Below, piece after piece: positions 53,727-61,694 of a stretch of 64,000 nt of DNA. Position 1 is the stretch's first letter; each line of letters opens with the position of its first letter. A program made the position numbers and the translations under genes. The notes below the pieces were generated by a model. That model saw only the letters and a program-made list of their open reading frames with translations. It was not told the origin of the DNA and ran no database searches. Source of the stretch: Rhizobium sp. Root1220 (lineage in GTDB: Bacteria; Pseudomonadota; Alphaproteobacteria; Rhizobiales; Rhizobiaceae); assembly GCF_001426265.1 (NCBI RefSeq), contig NZ_LMDG01000035.1, positions 62,001-126,000 on the forward strand. The letters are read 5' to 3'.

Positions 53727-54752
53727 ATGATCAAGAAAGATCTTGGACTGCTGCTTTTGATCGTCGTCGTCGGCATCGTTGTCGCCATTATCAATCCGCG
53801 CTTCCTACTGCCGATCAACCTGGCCAACACGGCCAACCTGATCGGCCTGTTTGGTATCCTGTCGATCGGCCAGGCCTTCGTCATCATTACCGGCGGTATC
53901 GAACTTTCTGTTGGCTCGCTTGTAGCGCTTCTCGGCGTGCTGTTCGTCGATTTCATCGCGGTCCAGGACATGTCCTGGATGCTGGCACTACCGCTCATTC
54001 TCATGCTCGGCGCCGTCATAGGCGCCGTTCATGGCTGGCTGATCACGCGGCTGAACCTGCAGCCCTTTGTCGTCACCCTGTGCGGTCTCCTGATTTATCG
54101 TGGGGCTGCGCGCTTCTATACCGCCGACGGGACAGCAGGTTTTGCGTTCGGCCAGAATTTTCCGGACCTCGAATTCCTCACCGCCGGCCGGTCATACGGC
54201 GTCCCCAACACCTTCATCGCGCTTGTCATCATTGCGGTCGTAACGTGGGTAGTGCTGCATCGTTCTGTATTTGGGCGCTATCTCTATGCGATCGGCAAGA
54301 ATGAAGAGGCCGCCCGATATTCCGGTATCCGCACCGATCGCATGGTCATGTCGGCCTACATCATTTGCGGAGTTCTTACGGCGCTTTCGGCGATCTATTT
54401 CGCCATGTACACACGCTCGATCTCGCCAGCGAGCCATGGGCAGTTCTACGAGCTCTACGCGATTGCCGCAGCGGTACTTGGGGGCTTTTCGCTACGCGGC
54501 GGCGAGGGGTCAATCGTCGGCGTCGTGCTCGGCACTGTTCTGCTCCAGGAGTTGCAGAACCTCGTGAACCTGCTCGGTATCCCCTCATCGCTGAATTTCG
54601 CCGTCATGGGTGGTGTTATCCTCATCGGCGTCCTGATTGATCAGCAATGGAACGCGATCCGCGAACAGCGCCGTCTCGTCGCTGCCGCCCGGCAGACCGA
54701 AACCCGCCTGCAGGGCGATGGTGTAGTGACGGTGGTCGCCAACGAGGACTAA
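53727..54752 (+). CDS. Ribose-type ABC transporter permease (RbsC type)
   Basis: The 341-residue inner-membrane protein has about ten spans and the RbsC motif GGIELSVGSLVALLGVLFVD, with the contact loop KNEEAARYSGIRTDRMVMSA. It follows the ATPase after 43 bases and closes the three-gene transport operon. Confidence 0.92.
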   Translation: MIKKDLGLLLLIVVVGIVVAIINPRFLLPINLANTANLIGLFGILSIGQAFVIITGGIELSVGSLVALLGVLFVDFIAVQDMSWMLALPLILMLGAVIGAVHGWLITRLNLQPFVVTLCGLLIYRGAARFYTADGTAGFAFGQNFPDLEFLTAGRSYGVPNTFIALVIIAVVTWVVLHRSVFGRYLYAIGKNEEAARYSGIRTDRMVMSAYIICGVLTALSAIYFAMYTRSISPASHGQFYELYAIAAAVLGGFSLRGGEGSIVGVVLGTVLLQELQNLVNLLGIPSSLNFAVMGGVILIGVLIDQQWNAIREQRRLVAAARQTETRLQGDGVVTVVANED

Positions 54753-54976
54753 GCGAGCCCTCGTGAACAGGGTTGCCGCCAGCGCGCCGTATCTCTGGAT
54801 TCATGCCACCTCAGCGCGGCGGCAGCATCGTCTCTGTTGCGGGGATCATCGCCGACACTGATGCATCGAAGCTACACCGCGACGGAACTCGCTGCGCCTT
54901 GGTTGACCTCAGCAGGCACACTCTGCATATTGGATTCTCTTGATTTTAAACGTTCCTGCATCGCCACGGGGGATGG

Positions 54977-55867
54977 ATGCATACTCTGTATCACGGGCCA
55001 AGGAGCCCGATCGGACTTGCCCGTTCGCACCGTTTGAATAAGATCGGTAGGGCGGCGGCTCTGGTGAGCGCGATTTTTTCAATCGCAGCGACGCAAGCGT
55101 ACGCGCAGGACGCAGCAGGGGCAGCGTCCCCGACAGAATCGCAGCGGCCCAGCCAGTGGATCGTGACGATTGGCGGCAGCGTTGAATACAGTCCCAAATA
55201 CGAAGGGTCGAAGCACTACACAGTGAGCGGCCTGCCTTCCTTCGACTTTCGCCGCCTGGGCGAGCCACCCGAGCAGGATGTCCCCGACGACAATTTCGAC
55301 CTTCCGCTCTTCAACTACAAGGGCATAGAGATTGGTCCGGTGGTGGGTTTCCGCAACGGTCGGTCGCGCTTTGACGACGGTCGTCTGGAAGGGCTGGACC
55401 GAATAGATTGGAGCTTGGACGCCGGCGTCTTCGTGCAATACTGGCCGATCGAGGACCGGTTGCGGCTGCGGGTTGAGGCGCGCCAGGCGCTTTGGAACGG
55501 TGGAGGCCTGGTCGCGGATCTTGGTGCCGACTGGTTCCAGCCGGTGATGGAAGGCGTTGTGGTGTCAGCAGGCCCACGCATGACACTCGGCAATTCGACC
55601 TTCATGAAGCAGAATTTCGGCGTGTCGGCAACAGAGGCTGCCAATAGTAGTTTCCCGCAGTTCGACGCCGGCGCCGGCGTGGAATCCGTGGGTTTCACCG
55701 TCGCTGCGACTTACACGATCAACCCGCAATGGAGCGTGCAGCTCTATAACCGGTATGACCGCCTCGTGAGCGACGCTGCCGACAGCCCGATCACCAGCGA
55801 CGTCGGGAGCAGAAATCAGAACACGATCGGCTTTACCATCAACCGGTCATTCCAGATCGGCTTCTGA
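54977..55867 (+). CDS. MipA/OmpV family outer-membrane protein
   Basis: The 296-residue exported protein has a signal (ALVSAIFSIAATQAYAQDAA preceded by a basic start) and alternating beta-strand sequence typical of MipA/OmpV barrels: VTIGGSVEYSPKYEGSKHYT, a loop with FNYKGIEIGPVVGFRNGRS, and a final strand ending SFQIGF with C-terminal Phe. The family links to murein scaffolding or small-molecule passage. Its 3' end overlaps the convergent SMR-CFA gene by 29 bases. Confidence 0.86.
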   Translation: MHTLYHGPRSPIGLARSHRLNKIGRAAALVSAIFSIAATQAYAQDAAGAASPTESQRPSQWIVTIGGSVEYSPKYEGSKHYTVSGLPSFDFRRLGEPPEQDVPDDNFDLPLFNYKGIEIGPVVGFRNGRSRFDDGRLEGLDRIDWSLDAGVFVQYWPIEDRLRLRVEARQALWNGGGLVADLGADWFQPVMEGVVVSAGPRMTLGNSTFMKQNFGVSATEAANSSFPQFDAGAGVESVGFTVAATYTINPQWSVQLYNRYDRLVSDAADSPITSDVGSRNQNTIGFTINRSFQIGF

Positions 55868-57554
55868 GAAGGTTGGGACGATCGAGGATGTAGTCGCGTG
55901 TCACCGGCAGACTGTCGTTGCGCTTGCTGATCTGGATCTGGAAGACCACGAGGTCCTCGTAGCGGAACGCGGCCTCTGCTGTAGACAGGTAGTATTCCCA
56001 CATCCGGCAAAATCTCTCGTCATAGAGCGTCGCCGCCTCAGTCCAGCGCGCCGCGAAGCGTTCCCGCCAGGCAGCGAGCGTCCAGGCGTAGTGGAGCCGC
56101 AATATTTCGACATCGGTGATGATCAGCCCAGCCGCCTCGACCTCGGGAACGATCTCGGACAGTGACGGAATATAGCCGCCGGGAAAGATATACCTGTCGA
56201 GCCAGGGTGTGGTGAAACCGGGCGTTGCGGAACAACCGATCGAGTGAAGCACCATGACGCCGTCATCCGCCAAGAGTTCGGCGCACTTGCGGAAAAACGT
56301 GCGGTAGGAGGAGCGACCGACATGTTCGAACATACCCACCGACACGATTCTGTCGAAGCGTCCTTCAAGGCTGCGATAATCCTGCAGCAAAAAGCCAACC
56401 TTTCCCATGCTCGGACCTGCGACGCTCTGCCCACGCTTTGAAGCATAGTCGAACTGCTCTTCCGACAGGGTGATGCCAAGGACATTTCCGCAGGGCGCAC
56501 TCTGGGCGAGGTGGCGCGCGAGCCCGCCCCACCCGCAGCCGATATCGAGAATGCTGTTGCCCGGCTCGATCAAGAGCTTGGCGGCCAAATGCTTCTTCTT
56601 TGCCCGCTGGGCGTCCTCCAGGCTCTGGCCCGGATACTCGAAGTAGGCGCAGGAATACTGCCGGTCCGCATCAAGAAAGACTTCGTAAAGCCGGCCGTCG
56701 AGATCGTAGTGATGGGCGACGTTCCGCTTCGAACGACCGGGGAGATTTCGGTGGCGAAGGATTCGAAGGCGCGTCCTGACCCGGTCAATCAGCCGCGCGA
56801 CGAGCGGATGCTTCTGATTTTTCGCTTCCCGCAGCATCATGGCCACGAACTCATAGAGCGAACCTCGCTCGACGATGAAGCGGCCATCCATGTAGAGCTC
56901 GCCAAGCCTGAGATCGGCGTCGATAAGAAAGGCCCACTGTGCCCGGGTATCAGTAAAGCGAACGCGAACAGGACTGCCGCTGTCGTCGCCGAAAACCAGG
57001 ACGCGACCGCTTGCAGTGGCGACTTCTAGCGAACCGCTCGTCACGATGCGTGACAAAGCGCGCCTGAGAACATGGTCAGCGATTATCGAGGTATCGAAAC
57101 GTCGACGATTCTGCTGTAGGGGTAGCGTCATTGTGCCTACTCCGGTCCCGGTTCGCGACGATGCCTGCTCCATCGTCGAAGTGCCGTCTTGCGTCTCTTC
57201 GGTAGCCCCGGCGATTAGCCAAACGCCTAAAAGGATCAGCCCGCTGCCAATGATCTGTAGGCCAAGGATTGGTTCTCCGAAGGCGAACCAGCCACTCGCA
57301 ACAATCAGCACGTAACTGGCGCCGCTTAACGGGAAGGCCTTGCTGAGCTCCAGTTTGGAAAGGATATTCATCCATATGAAAAAGCAGAGTATTTCGGTGA
57401 GGATCGCGGCCAAAATCCAATAAGAGGCGAATGCTTCGAGCCAGCCGATGCCCGCAGACACGCCCTCAAGGGAGAGGGCACCTTTCTTGAGGAAGATCTG
57501 GAACAGCGTATTCAGAACCGGAACCGCAAGCCAGGACATGCGCGAGAGCTTCAT
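55839..57554 (-). CDS. SMR-type membrane domain fused to a cyclopropane-fatty-acid-synthase-like methyltransferase
   Basis: The 571-residue protein joins two modules. Residues 1-118 are four membrane spans of the small-multidrug-resistance/EamA type (MKLSRMSWLAVPVLNTLFQI, LELSKAFPLSGASYVLIVAS, LGLQIIGSGLILLGVWLIAG). After a linker, residues about 155-571 match CFA synthases, with VAHHYDLDGRLYEVFLD, the SAM motif ILDIGCGWGGLARHL and the active-site region GITLSEEQFDYA. CFA synthases methylate unsaturated acyl chains of phospholipids. The start overlaps the acyltransferase stop as ATGA. The fusion is continuous in one frame. It is the last gene of the eight-gene operon. Confidence 0.88.
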   Translation of the reverse strand: MKLSRMSWLAVPVLNTLFQIFLKKGALSLEGVSAGIGWLEAFASYWILAAILTEILCFFIWMNILSKLELSKAFPLSGASYVLIVASGWFAFGEPILGLQIIGSGLILLGVWLIAGATEETQDGTSTMEQASSRTGTGVGTMTLPLQQNRRRFDTSIIADHVLRRALSRIVTSGSLEVATASGRVLVFGDDSGSPVRVRFTDTRAQWAFLIDADLRLGELYMDGRFIVERGSLYEFVAMMLREAKNQKHPLVARLIDRVRTRLRILRHRNLPGRSKRNVAHHYDLDGRLYEVFLDADRQYSCAYFEYPGQSLEDAQRAKKKHLAAKLLIEPGNSILDIGCGWGGLARHLAQSAPCGNVLGITLSEEQFDYASKRGQSVAGPSMGKVGFLLQDYRSLEGRFDRIVSVGMFEHVGRSSYRTFFRKCAELLADDGVMVLHSIGCSATPGFTTPWLDRYIFPGGYIPSLSEIVPEVEAAGLIITDVEILRLHYAWTLAAWRERFAARWTEAATLYDERFCRMWEYYLSTAEAAFRYEDLVVFQIQISKRNDSLPVTRDYILDRPNLLRSRSGMTG

Positions 57555-58720
57555 GAGGCACTCCCATCAACGGAGAGGAAGCGCGACACCCGCTTCAGCA
57601 GCCTTTGAACCAGCCAATTGCGGTGATGGAAGAACATCGCATTCGAGGTGAGCTTGCTGCCCAGCCGCACCTTGTTCTCATAATATGCTTGGCCGCTCTG
57701 GTACCGTCTCATGCCATGATCGAGGCAATAGCGAAGGTTGGTGAACCAGCTGAGGAAATAGAGATTGTACGGCCTGCCGGCCTCCCCATCCATGCAGAAG
57801 AACTTGTCAACGAGCGTGTGCCCGTTGTGGACAAGAAGGTTGGCGGCGAGTAGCTGGTCGCCGACAAAGTACAGCATACAGAACGACCGCTCCGGCATGT
57901 GCCTCAGCACGCCTTGGAAATAGTCGGGTGTCAGCTCCTCGAACTGCCATTCACTGCGGTTGCGGGTGTCGTGATAGAGCGCCATCACCTGCGGAAGCAG
58001 ATTGCCGACATCCGACGTCAATTCGACGCGGACAAGCTGCGAGGACTTCAACTTCCTGCGCATGTCCTTGCGCGTGCCGGATGACAACCGTTCGAGATAG
58101 CTGTCGATGTTATCGAAATCGATGTCGAGCCAGGCAGTCGGCAGGCCGTCGATAACGGCATACCCGCGCTCTTCGAGCGTTGCGGCAATGCTGGCAGCGG
58201 TTTGTTGGTCGATATCCTTCATACCGACGAGCGGGCAGTTCTCGGCGGCGGCATGGCGCTCGAACGCCGTGAGTAGCTCGGAAAACAACGTCGCGCGGCG
58301 TGCCTCGGAAATATCCGGATGAAATCCGACAACCCCCGTTTCCGTGCAGGGCGAGCCCAGGCAGGCAAGCCTAAGCGACAGGAACCTCGGAAACAGCTTT
58401 CGAACGCGGCGCATCATTCGCCGCGGCAGGCCGTTCTCCAGCGTCGTATCGAGCGCATAGTCACAAAGGAACGCCGGCATCGCGGCGCAGGTGCGCCCGT
58501 TTTCGACGACCGTGACATAGCGCCATTCAAAGCCGCCGATTCCTGCGTCCTCTATGGCGAGCAGACAATCATAGTCCTCCACCTGATCGACAAAACAGGC
58601 ATTCCAAGCATCGCGCCCGACGTCACGGATACTGTCGACTACAAATGCTTGGGAGCCGCCGGAGTGAACGACCAGAGTGGCTCCCTCTGCCCGGGGATGG
58701 TCAAGGACGTGCTGGAGCAT
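57551..58720 (-). CDS. GNAT/FemAB-like acyltransferase
   Basis: The 389-residue protein begins MLQHVLDHPRAEGATLVVHS. Its C-terminal half (LERLSSGTRKDMRRKLKSSQ, YHDTRNRSEWQFEELTPDYF, FCMLYFVGDQLLAANLLVHN, FFCMDGEAGRPYNLYFLSWF) matches the acetyltransferase fold of FemAB/GNAT_6 proteins, which move acyl or aminoacyl groups to amines. The ATG at 58720 lies 20 bases inside the upstream hydrolase gene and has GAGG ahead. A longer frame to 58780 is rejected. Confidence 0.78.
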   Translation of the reverse strand: MLQHVLDHPRAEGATLVVHSGGSQAFVVDSIRDVGRDAWNACFVDQVEDYDCLLAIEDAGIGGFEWRYVTVVENGRTCAAMPAFLCDYALDTTLENGLPRRMMRRVRKLFPRFLSLRLACLGSPCTETGVVGFHPDISEARRATLFSELLTAFERHAAAENCPLVGMKDIDQQTAASIAATLEERGYAVIDGLPTAWLDIDFDNIDSYLERLSSGTRKDMRRKLKSSQLVRVELTSDVGNLLPQVMALYHDTRNRSEWQFEELTPDYFQGVLRHMPERSFCMLYFVGDQLLAANLLVHNGHTLVDKFFCMDGEAGRPYNLYFLSWFTNLRYCLDHGMRRYQSGQAYYENKVRLGSKLTSNAMFFHHRNWLVQRLLKRVSRFLSVDGSAS

Positions 58721-59516
58721 GGGGCGCCTCGAAAAACTCCGCCGTGTAGTCGGCGACCTCTTTATGATGCCGGTCGACATGGATCATGTGGTAGCTGTCC
58801 TTGATCCAGCGTAGCTCGTGTGGTCCCCCGATATGGGCAGCGATATGGCGTGCATTGCGGGGATTGCTGAGATCGTCTTCCAGGGCGTGCAGGATGAGGG
58901 TTGGGGTCTGAAGATACGGCAATCTGTCTTTGAGGGCATTGCCGAGCTTGCGCATCTCGACGATGCCCTTGCCGGGAAAGCTCTCGAGAACACCTTCGCC
59001 CGTCATCACTCCGATCTTCTGCCTCAGCCGGTCGTCCTTGATGCCGAGCGACGAGGTCTCGCGAAAGTTCAGCCGATCGAGGAACGGAACGTGCGACAGC
59101 CAGCCGATATGCGGCGACAGCAGCTGATAGGAGACGGGAACGTTCCAGCCATCGTAACCGAAGCACGGAGAATAGATGGCAACTGCCCCCACACGATCTG
59201 GATCGCGGTCTGCCGCCATCATCGCAAGCTTGCCGCCAACGCAGATTCCGGCTGCAAAGACAGCGTCTGTCCGCGACCGGAGCAGTTCTGCCCCTCCCTG
59301 CACGCTTTCCAGCCAGTCCTGCCAACGCGAACGCCGGAAACTGTCGAGATCGGCGCCGTGTCCGGCAAGCAGCGGCGCATAGACGCTATACCCGCGACGA
59401 TGCAGGTAGCGCCCAACCAGCCGCATCTCAGCCGGTGCACCGGTCATTCCATGGACCAGGACGATACCCCTGCCATTGGTGCCCTCCAGGAAGAAGCTCA
59501 TTTCATCGCGCGTCAT
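58701..59516 (-). CDS. Alpha/beta hydrolase with cysteine in the nucleophile elbow
   Basis: The 271-residue protein starts MTRDEMSFFLEGTNGRGIVL and resembles carboxylesterases of the Est30 type: oxyanion segment LVHGMTGAPAEMR, acid HALEDDLSNPRNA (Asp about 214) and SYHMIHVDRHH (His about 243). The nucleophile elbow reads AGICVGGK, so residue 92 is Cys (codon TGC) where Ser is usual. Cys elbows occur in acyl-transferring relatives such as PHA synthases. It overlaps the desaturase end by 14 bases. Hydrolase or acyltransferase role is undetermined. Confidence 0.85.
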   Translation of the reverse strand: MTRDEMSFFLEGTNGRGIVLVHGMTGAPAEMRLVGRYLHRRGYSVYAPLLAGHGADLDSFRRSRWQDWLESVQGGAELLRSRTDAVFAAGICVGGKLAMMAADRDPDRVGAVAIYSPCFGYDGWNVPVSYQLLSPHIGWLSHVPFLDRLNFRETSSLGIKDDRLRQKIGVMTGEGVLESFPGKGIVEMRKLGNALKDRLPYLQTPTLILHALEDDLSNPRNARHIAAHIGGPHELRWIKDSYHMIHVDRHHKEVADYTAEFFEAPHAPARP

Positions 59517-60393
59517 GCGAGGCCTCCGTGCTGCTTCCCTCGAAGCCCAGGTTCTCCTTGGCCATGAAGCCGAGCGCGTGGCAGGTGCTGATAACATGGA
59601 CGCCGGCCTGCTCCTGCTCCTCCTTGATCTGCTCGTGCAGGGCGTGAAGCTTGGTCCAGTGTGTGCGCGGGCGGTAGTGATGCTCGGCGTGATAGCCGTT
59701 GCCGAACCAGAGCCAGTTATAGAAGGGCTTGTGGCTGCTGACGCCCCAGGCGATCGGCTCGTCCGGGTCGCCGTGCAGGTGTTCGTAGTAGCCGTTGAGC
59801 GACGACAAGCAATTGCCGAGATAGTAGAAGGGTACGAAGAACAGCAGGGCCTTCCAGTCGTAGACGAGCGCGGCCAGCGCCAGCGCTAGGAAGAAATAGA
59901 GTTCGAACCGGCCCCATTTGGCCTCCAAAGGCCGCGTTCGGGCGATCGCCTTGTGAATATCGCCGATGCTGTCGCGGAAGAAGCTCACGAACGTGTAGGA
60001 CCAAACGTTTTCCGGCTCGCCGTTGCGGCCGTGGCGGTAGATCGACAGCAGGTCGATGGTATCGCCCTTTTCATCCGGCCGGTCGCTGTTGCCGGAATGG
60101 TGACGCATGTGGACCCAGTGGTAGTAGGTCTGGGAAAAGCCGATCGCGACCGATTCGAGCAGGCTGAAAGCATAGTTCATCCAGCGCGGTTTAAAGTAGG
60201 GTGTGTGAATGAAGTTGTGGGATATGCTGTTGATATTCCACGATATGGAGATGGCGTACAGTACGCCGAGGACGGCTGAAAGCCAGAGCGGCCGACTTCC
60301 GAAACCCACGATCAGATAAATGTTGAAGGCCAGATGAGCGACGGCCGCCAGCACTGGAGCTACATCCCAACGTGTGTGTGCGAATATCTTCAT
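59503..60393 (-). CDS. Membrane fatty-acid desaturase/hydroxylase
   Basis: The 296-residue protein has hydrophobic spans and the three histidine boxes of membrane di-iron enzymes: HNFIH (residues 59-63), HMRHH (95-99) and HAEHHYRPRTHW near residue 240, with a further EHLHG. Members insert double bonds or hydroxyls in acyl chains. The ATG at 60393 overlaps the SMR stop as ATGA; a long upstream frame is a shadow of the SMR gene. Confidence 0.87.
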   Translation of the reverse strand: MKIFAHTRWDVAPVLAAVAHLAFNIYLIVGFGSRPLWLSAVLGVLYAISISWNINSISHNFIHTPYFKPRWMNYAFSLLESVAIGFSQTYYHWVHMRHHSGNSDRPDEKGDTIDLLSIYRHGRNGEPENVWSYTFVSFFRDSIGDIHKAIARTRPLEAKWGRFELYFFLALALAALVYDWKALLFFVPFYYLGNCLSSLNGYYEHLHGDPDEPIAWGVSSHKPFYNWLWFGNGYHAEHHYRPRTHWTKLHALHEQIKEEQEQAGVHVISTCHALGFMAKENLGFEGSSTEASHDAR

Positions 60394-60740
60394 AGTCCGG
60401 TTACTCCCACGCATGCCACGCCGGCCGCGACGAGAAACACTCCCGTTGCGTGACGCAGGTTTACTTTTTCCTTGAACATGATGGCGCCGGCGAAAACGAC
60501 GACGACGTAGCTCGATGCCATGAGTGGAAAGGCGACCGAAAGCGGGACCCATTCGAGCACGACCGTCCAGGCCAGCAGTTCCACTGCCCAGAGCAAGATA
60601 CCCAGCCAAATAAGTGGCTTTACGAGCAATGACAGGAACCCACCGTCGGCGGACTGCTTGAAGCAGACCTCCGTTGCCGTCTCCGCGAGCACGCAAAACA
60701 GGATCAGGCCGATCATTGAGGGCGTCAGGCTTCCGCTCAT
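60390..60740 (-). CDS. SMR-type small membrane protein
   Basis: The 116-residue protein starts MSGSLTPSMIGLILFCVLAE and has four membrane spans with a charged residue in the first (LAETATEVCFKQSADGG), as in EmrE-like SMR proteins and the ArnE/ArnF flippase subunits. Because a second SMR-like module is fused to the CFA protein in the same operon, the two may form a heterodimer. It overlaps both neighbours as ATGA. Confidence 0.84.
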   Translation of the reverse strand: MSGSLTPSMIGLILFCVLAETATEVCFKQSADGGFLSLLVKPLIWLGILLWAVELLAWTVVLEWVPLSVAFPLMASSYVVVVFAGAIMFKEKVNLRHATGVFLVAAGVACVGVTGL

Positions 60741-61690
60741 CCCATCGCCTCCGCGAGAACGTCGAGCAGCGCATGGTTGGCCGCAGAATTGATGTGGCGA
60801 ACCGCCGCCAGCTCCGGGCGCTTCCGTGGCTGATCGATAAGGACTTCGGCCTTCTTCGCCACCCGTGTCCAAAGATTGCCGCCATATCGCGGGGCGGAAT
60901 AATCGCCGGTCACGTCGGCGCCGACGATGCGGCAGCGCCGGCCGATCTCGCTTATCAAGGTCAGGACATAAGGAAGCCGCATACGACCCTGGTCCCAGTT
61001 GGTGACCGCATCCTCGGGTGCCAGGACGTCCTTGTCGATGGTAACGTAAACGGCCTCGGTTTCTATCCTGTCGAGGAACCAGCCGATGAAATTCTGCTCG
61101 CCAAGATTTGCGATTGACCTCCAGTGCAGGGCGCCTGCATCTTGGCGATGGCTAGCGCCGCAGCCGTAGTCGGCGGCAACGCGGCTTGGCGGATGGGCAT
61201 AGGGATACAGCTCAAGCCTCCCTTCCGACAACAGTTTCAAATTGCCGCCCTTGCGCTCCGGGCTGCAAAGATCGTCGCTGCAGACGCCGAGCGTGATGAC
61301 CTTTCGAACATTCTGATTGTCGAGGGCGCGGTTGATCCACGATCCGCAATGCATCCCGTCCTCGAACCTCACCCAGTCAGGGTGGTTGTCGAAATGGATC
61401 AGCGTCGTCGGAGCCGGATGCCGCGCCAGCGCACGCTCCAGCAGGAGGGCCGATACATGATGAAAGTCGCCGGAGCCCAGAAACCAGAGCGGCGCCTCCT
61501 TGCCTACCGCCGGCGTGCGCCGGTCGAGGGCGCAGGCGAGCTTGTCGAGCGCCCCCCATTTGCTCCAGAGGCGTATCGCCCTGCCGCTCTCCTCATCCGA
61601 AATTTGGTGCGCGCCGGCCTGTGTGCAGGCGCGCACAAAATCTGGCTGCAACTCCAGCGCATCGTCGAGGTGAAGAAGCAGGAGCTGCAC
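60737..61690 (-). CDS. Arginase/ureohydrolase-like protein
   Basis: The 317-residue protein starts with a GTG (MQLLLLHLDDALELQPDFVR) four bases after the aminotransferase stop. It has metal-ligand-like motifs of the arginase fold: LIHFDNHPDWV, then YVTIDKDVLAPEDAV (DxD) and VGADVTGDYSAP. It also has a GSGDFHHV segment, so it resembles the arginase/deacetylase superfamily (UPF0489-like). Whether it cleaves a guanidino group, an amide or something else cannot be read from sequence. Confidence 0.72.
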   Translation of the reverse strand: MQLLLLHLDDALELQPDFVRACTQAGAHQISDEESGRAIRLWSKWGALDKLACALDRRTPAVGKEAPLWFLGSGDFHHVSALLLERALARHPAPTTLIHFDNHPDWVRFEDGMHCGSWINRALDNQNVRKVITLGVCSDDLCSPERKGGNLKLLSEGRLELYPYAHPPSRVAADYGCGASHRQDAGALHWRSIANLGEQNFIGWFLDRIETEAVYVTIDKDVLAPEDAVTNWDQGRMRLPYVLTLISEIGRRCRIVGADVTGDYSAPRYGGNLWTRVAKKAEVLIDQPRKRPELAAVRHINSAANHALLDVLAEAMG

Positions 61691-61694
61691 GGTT

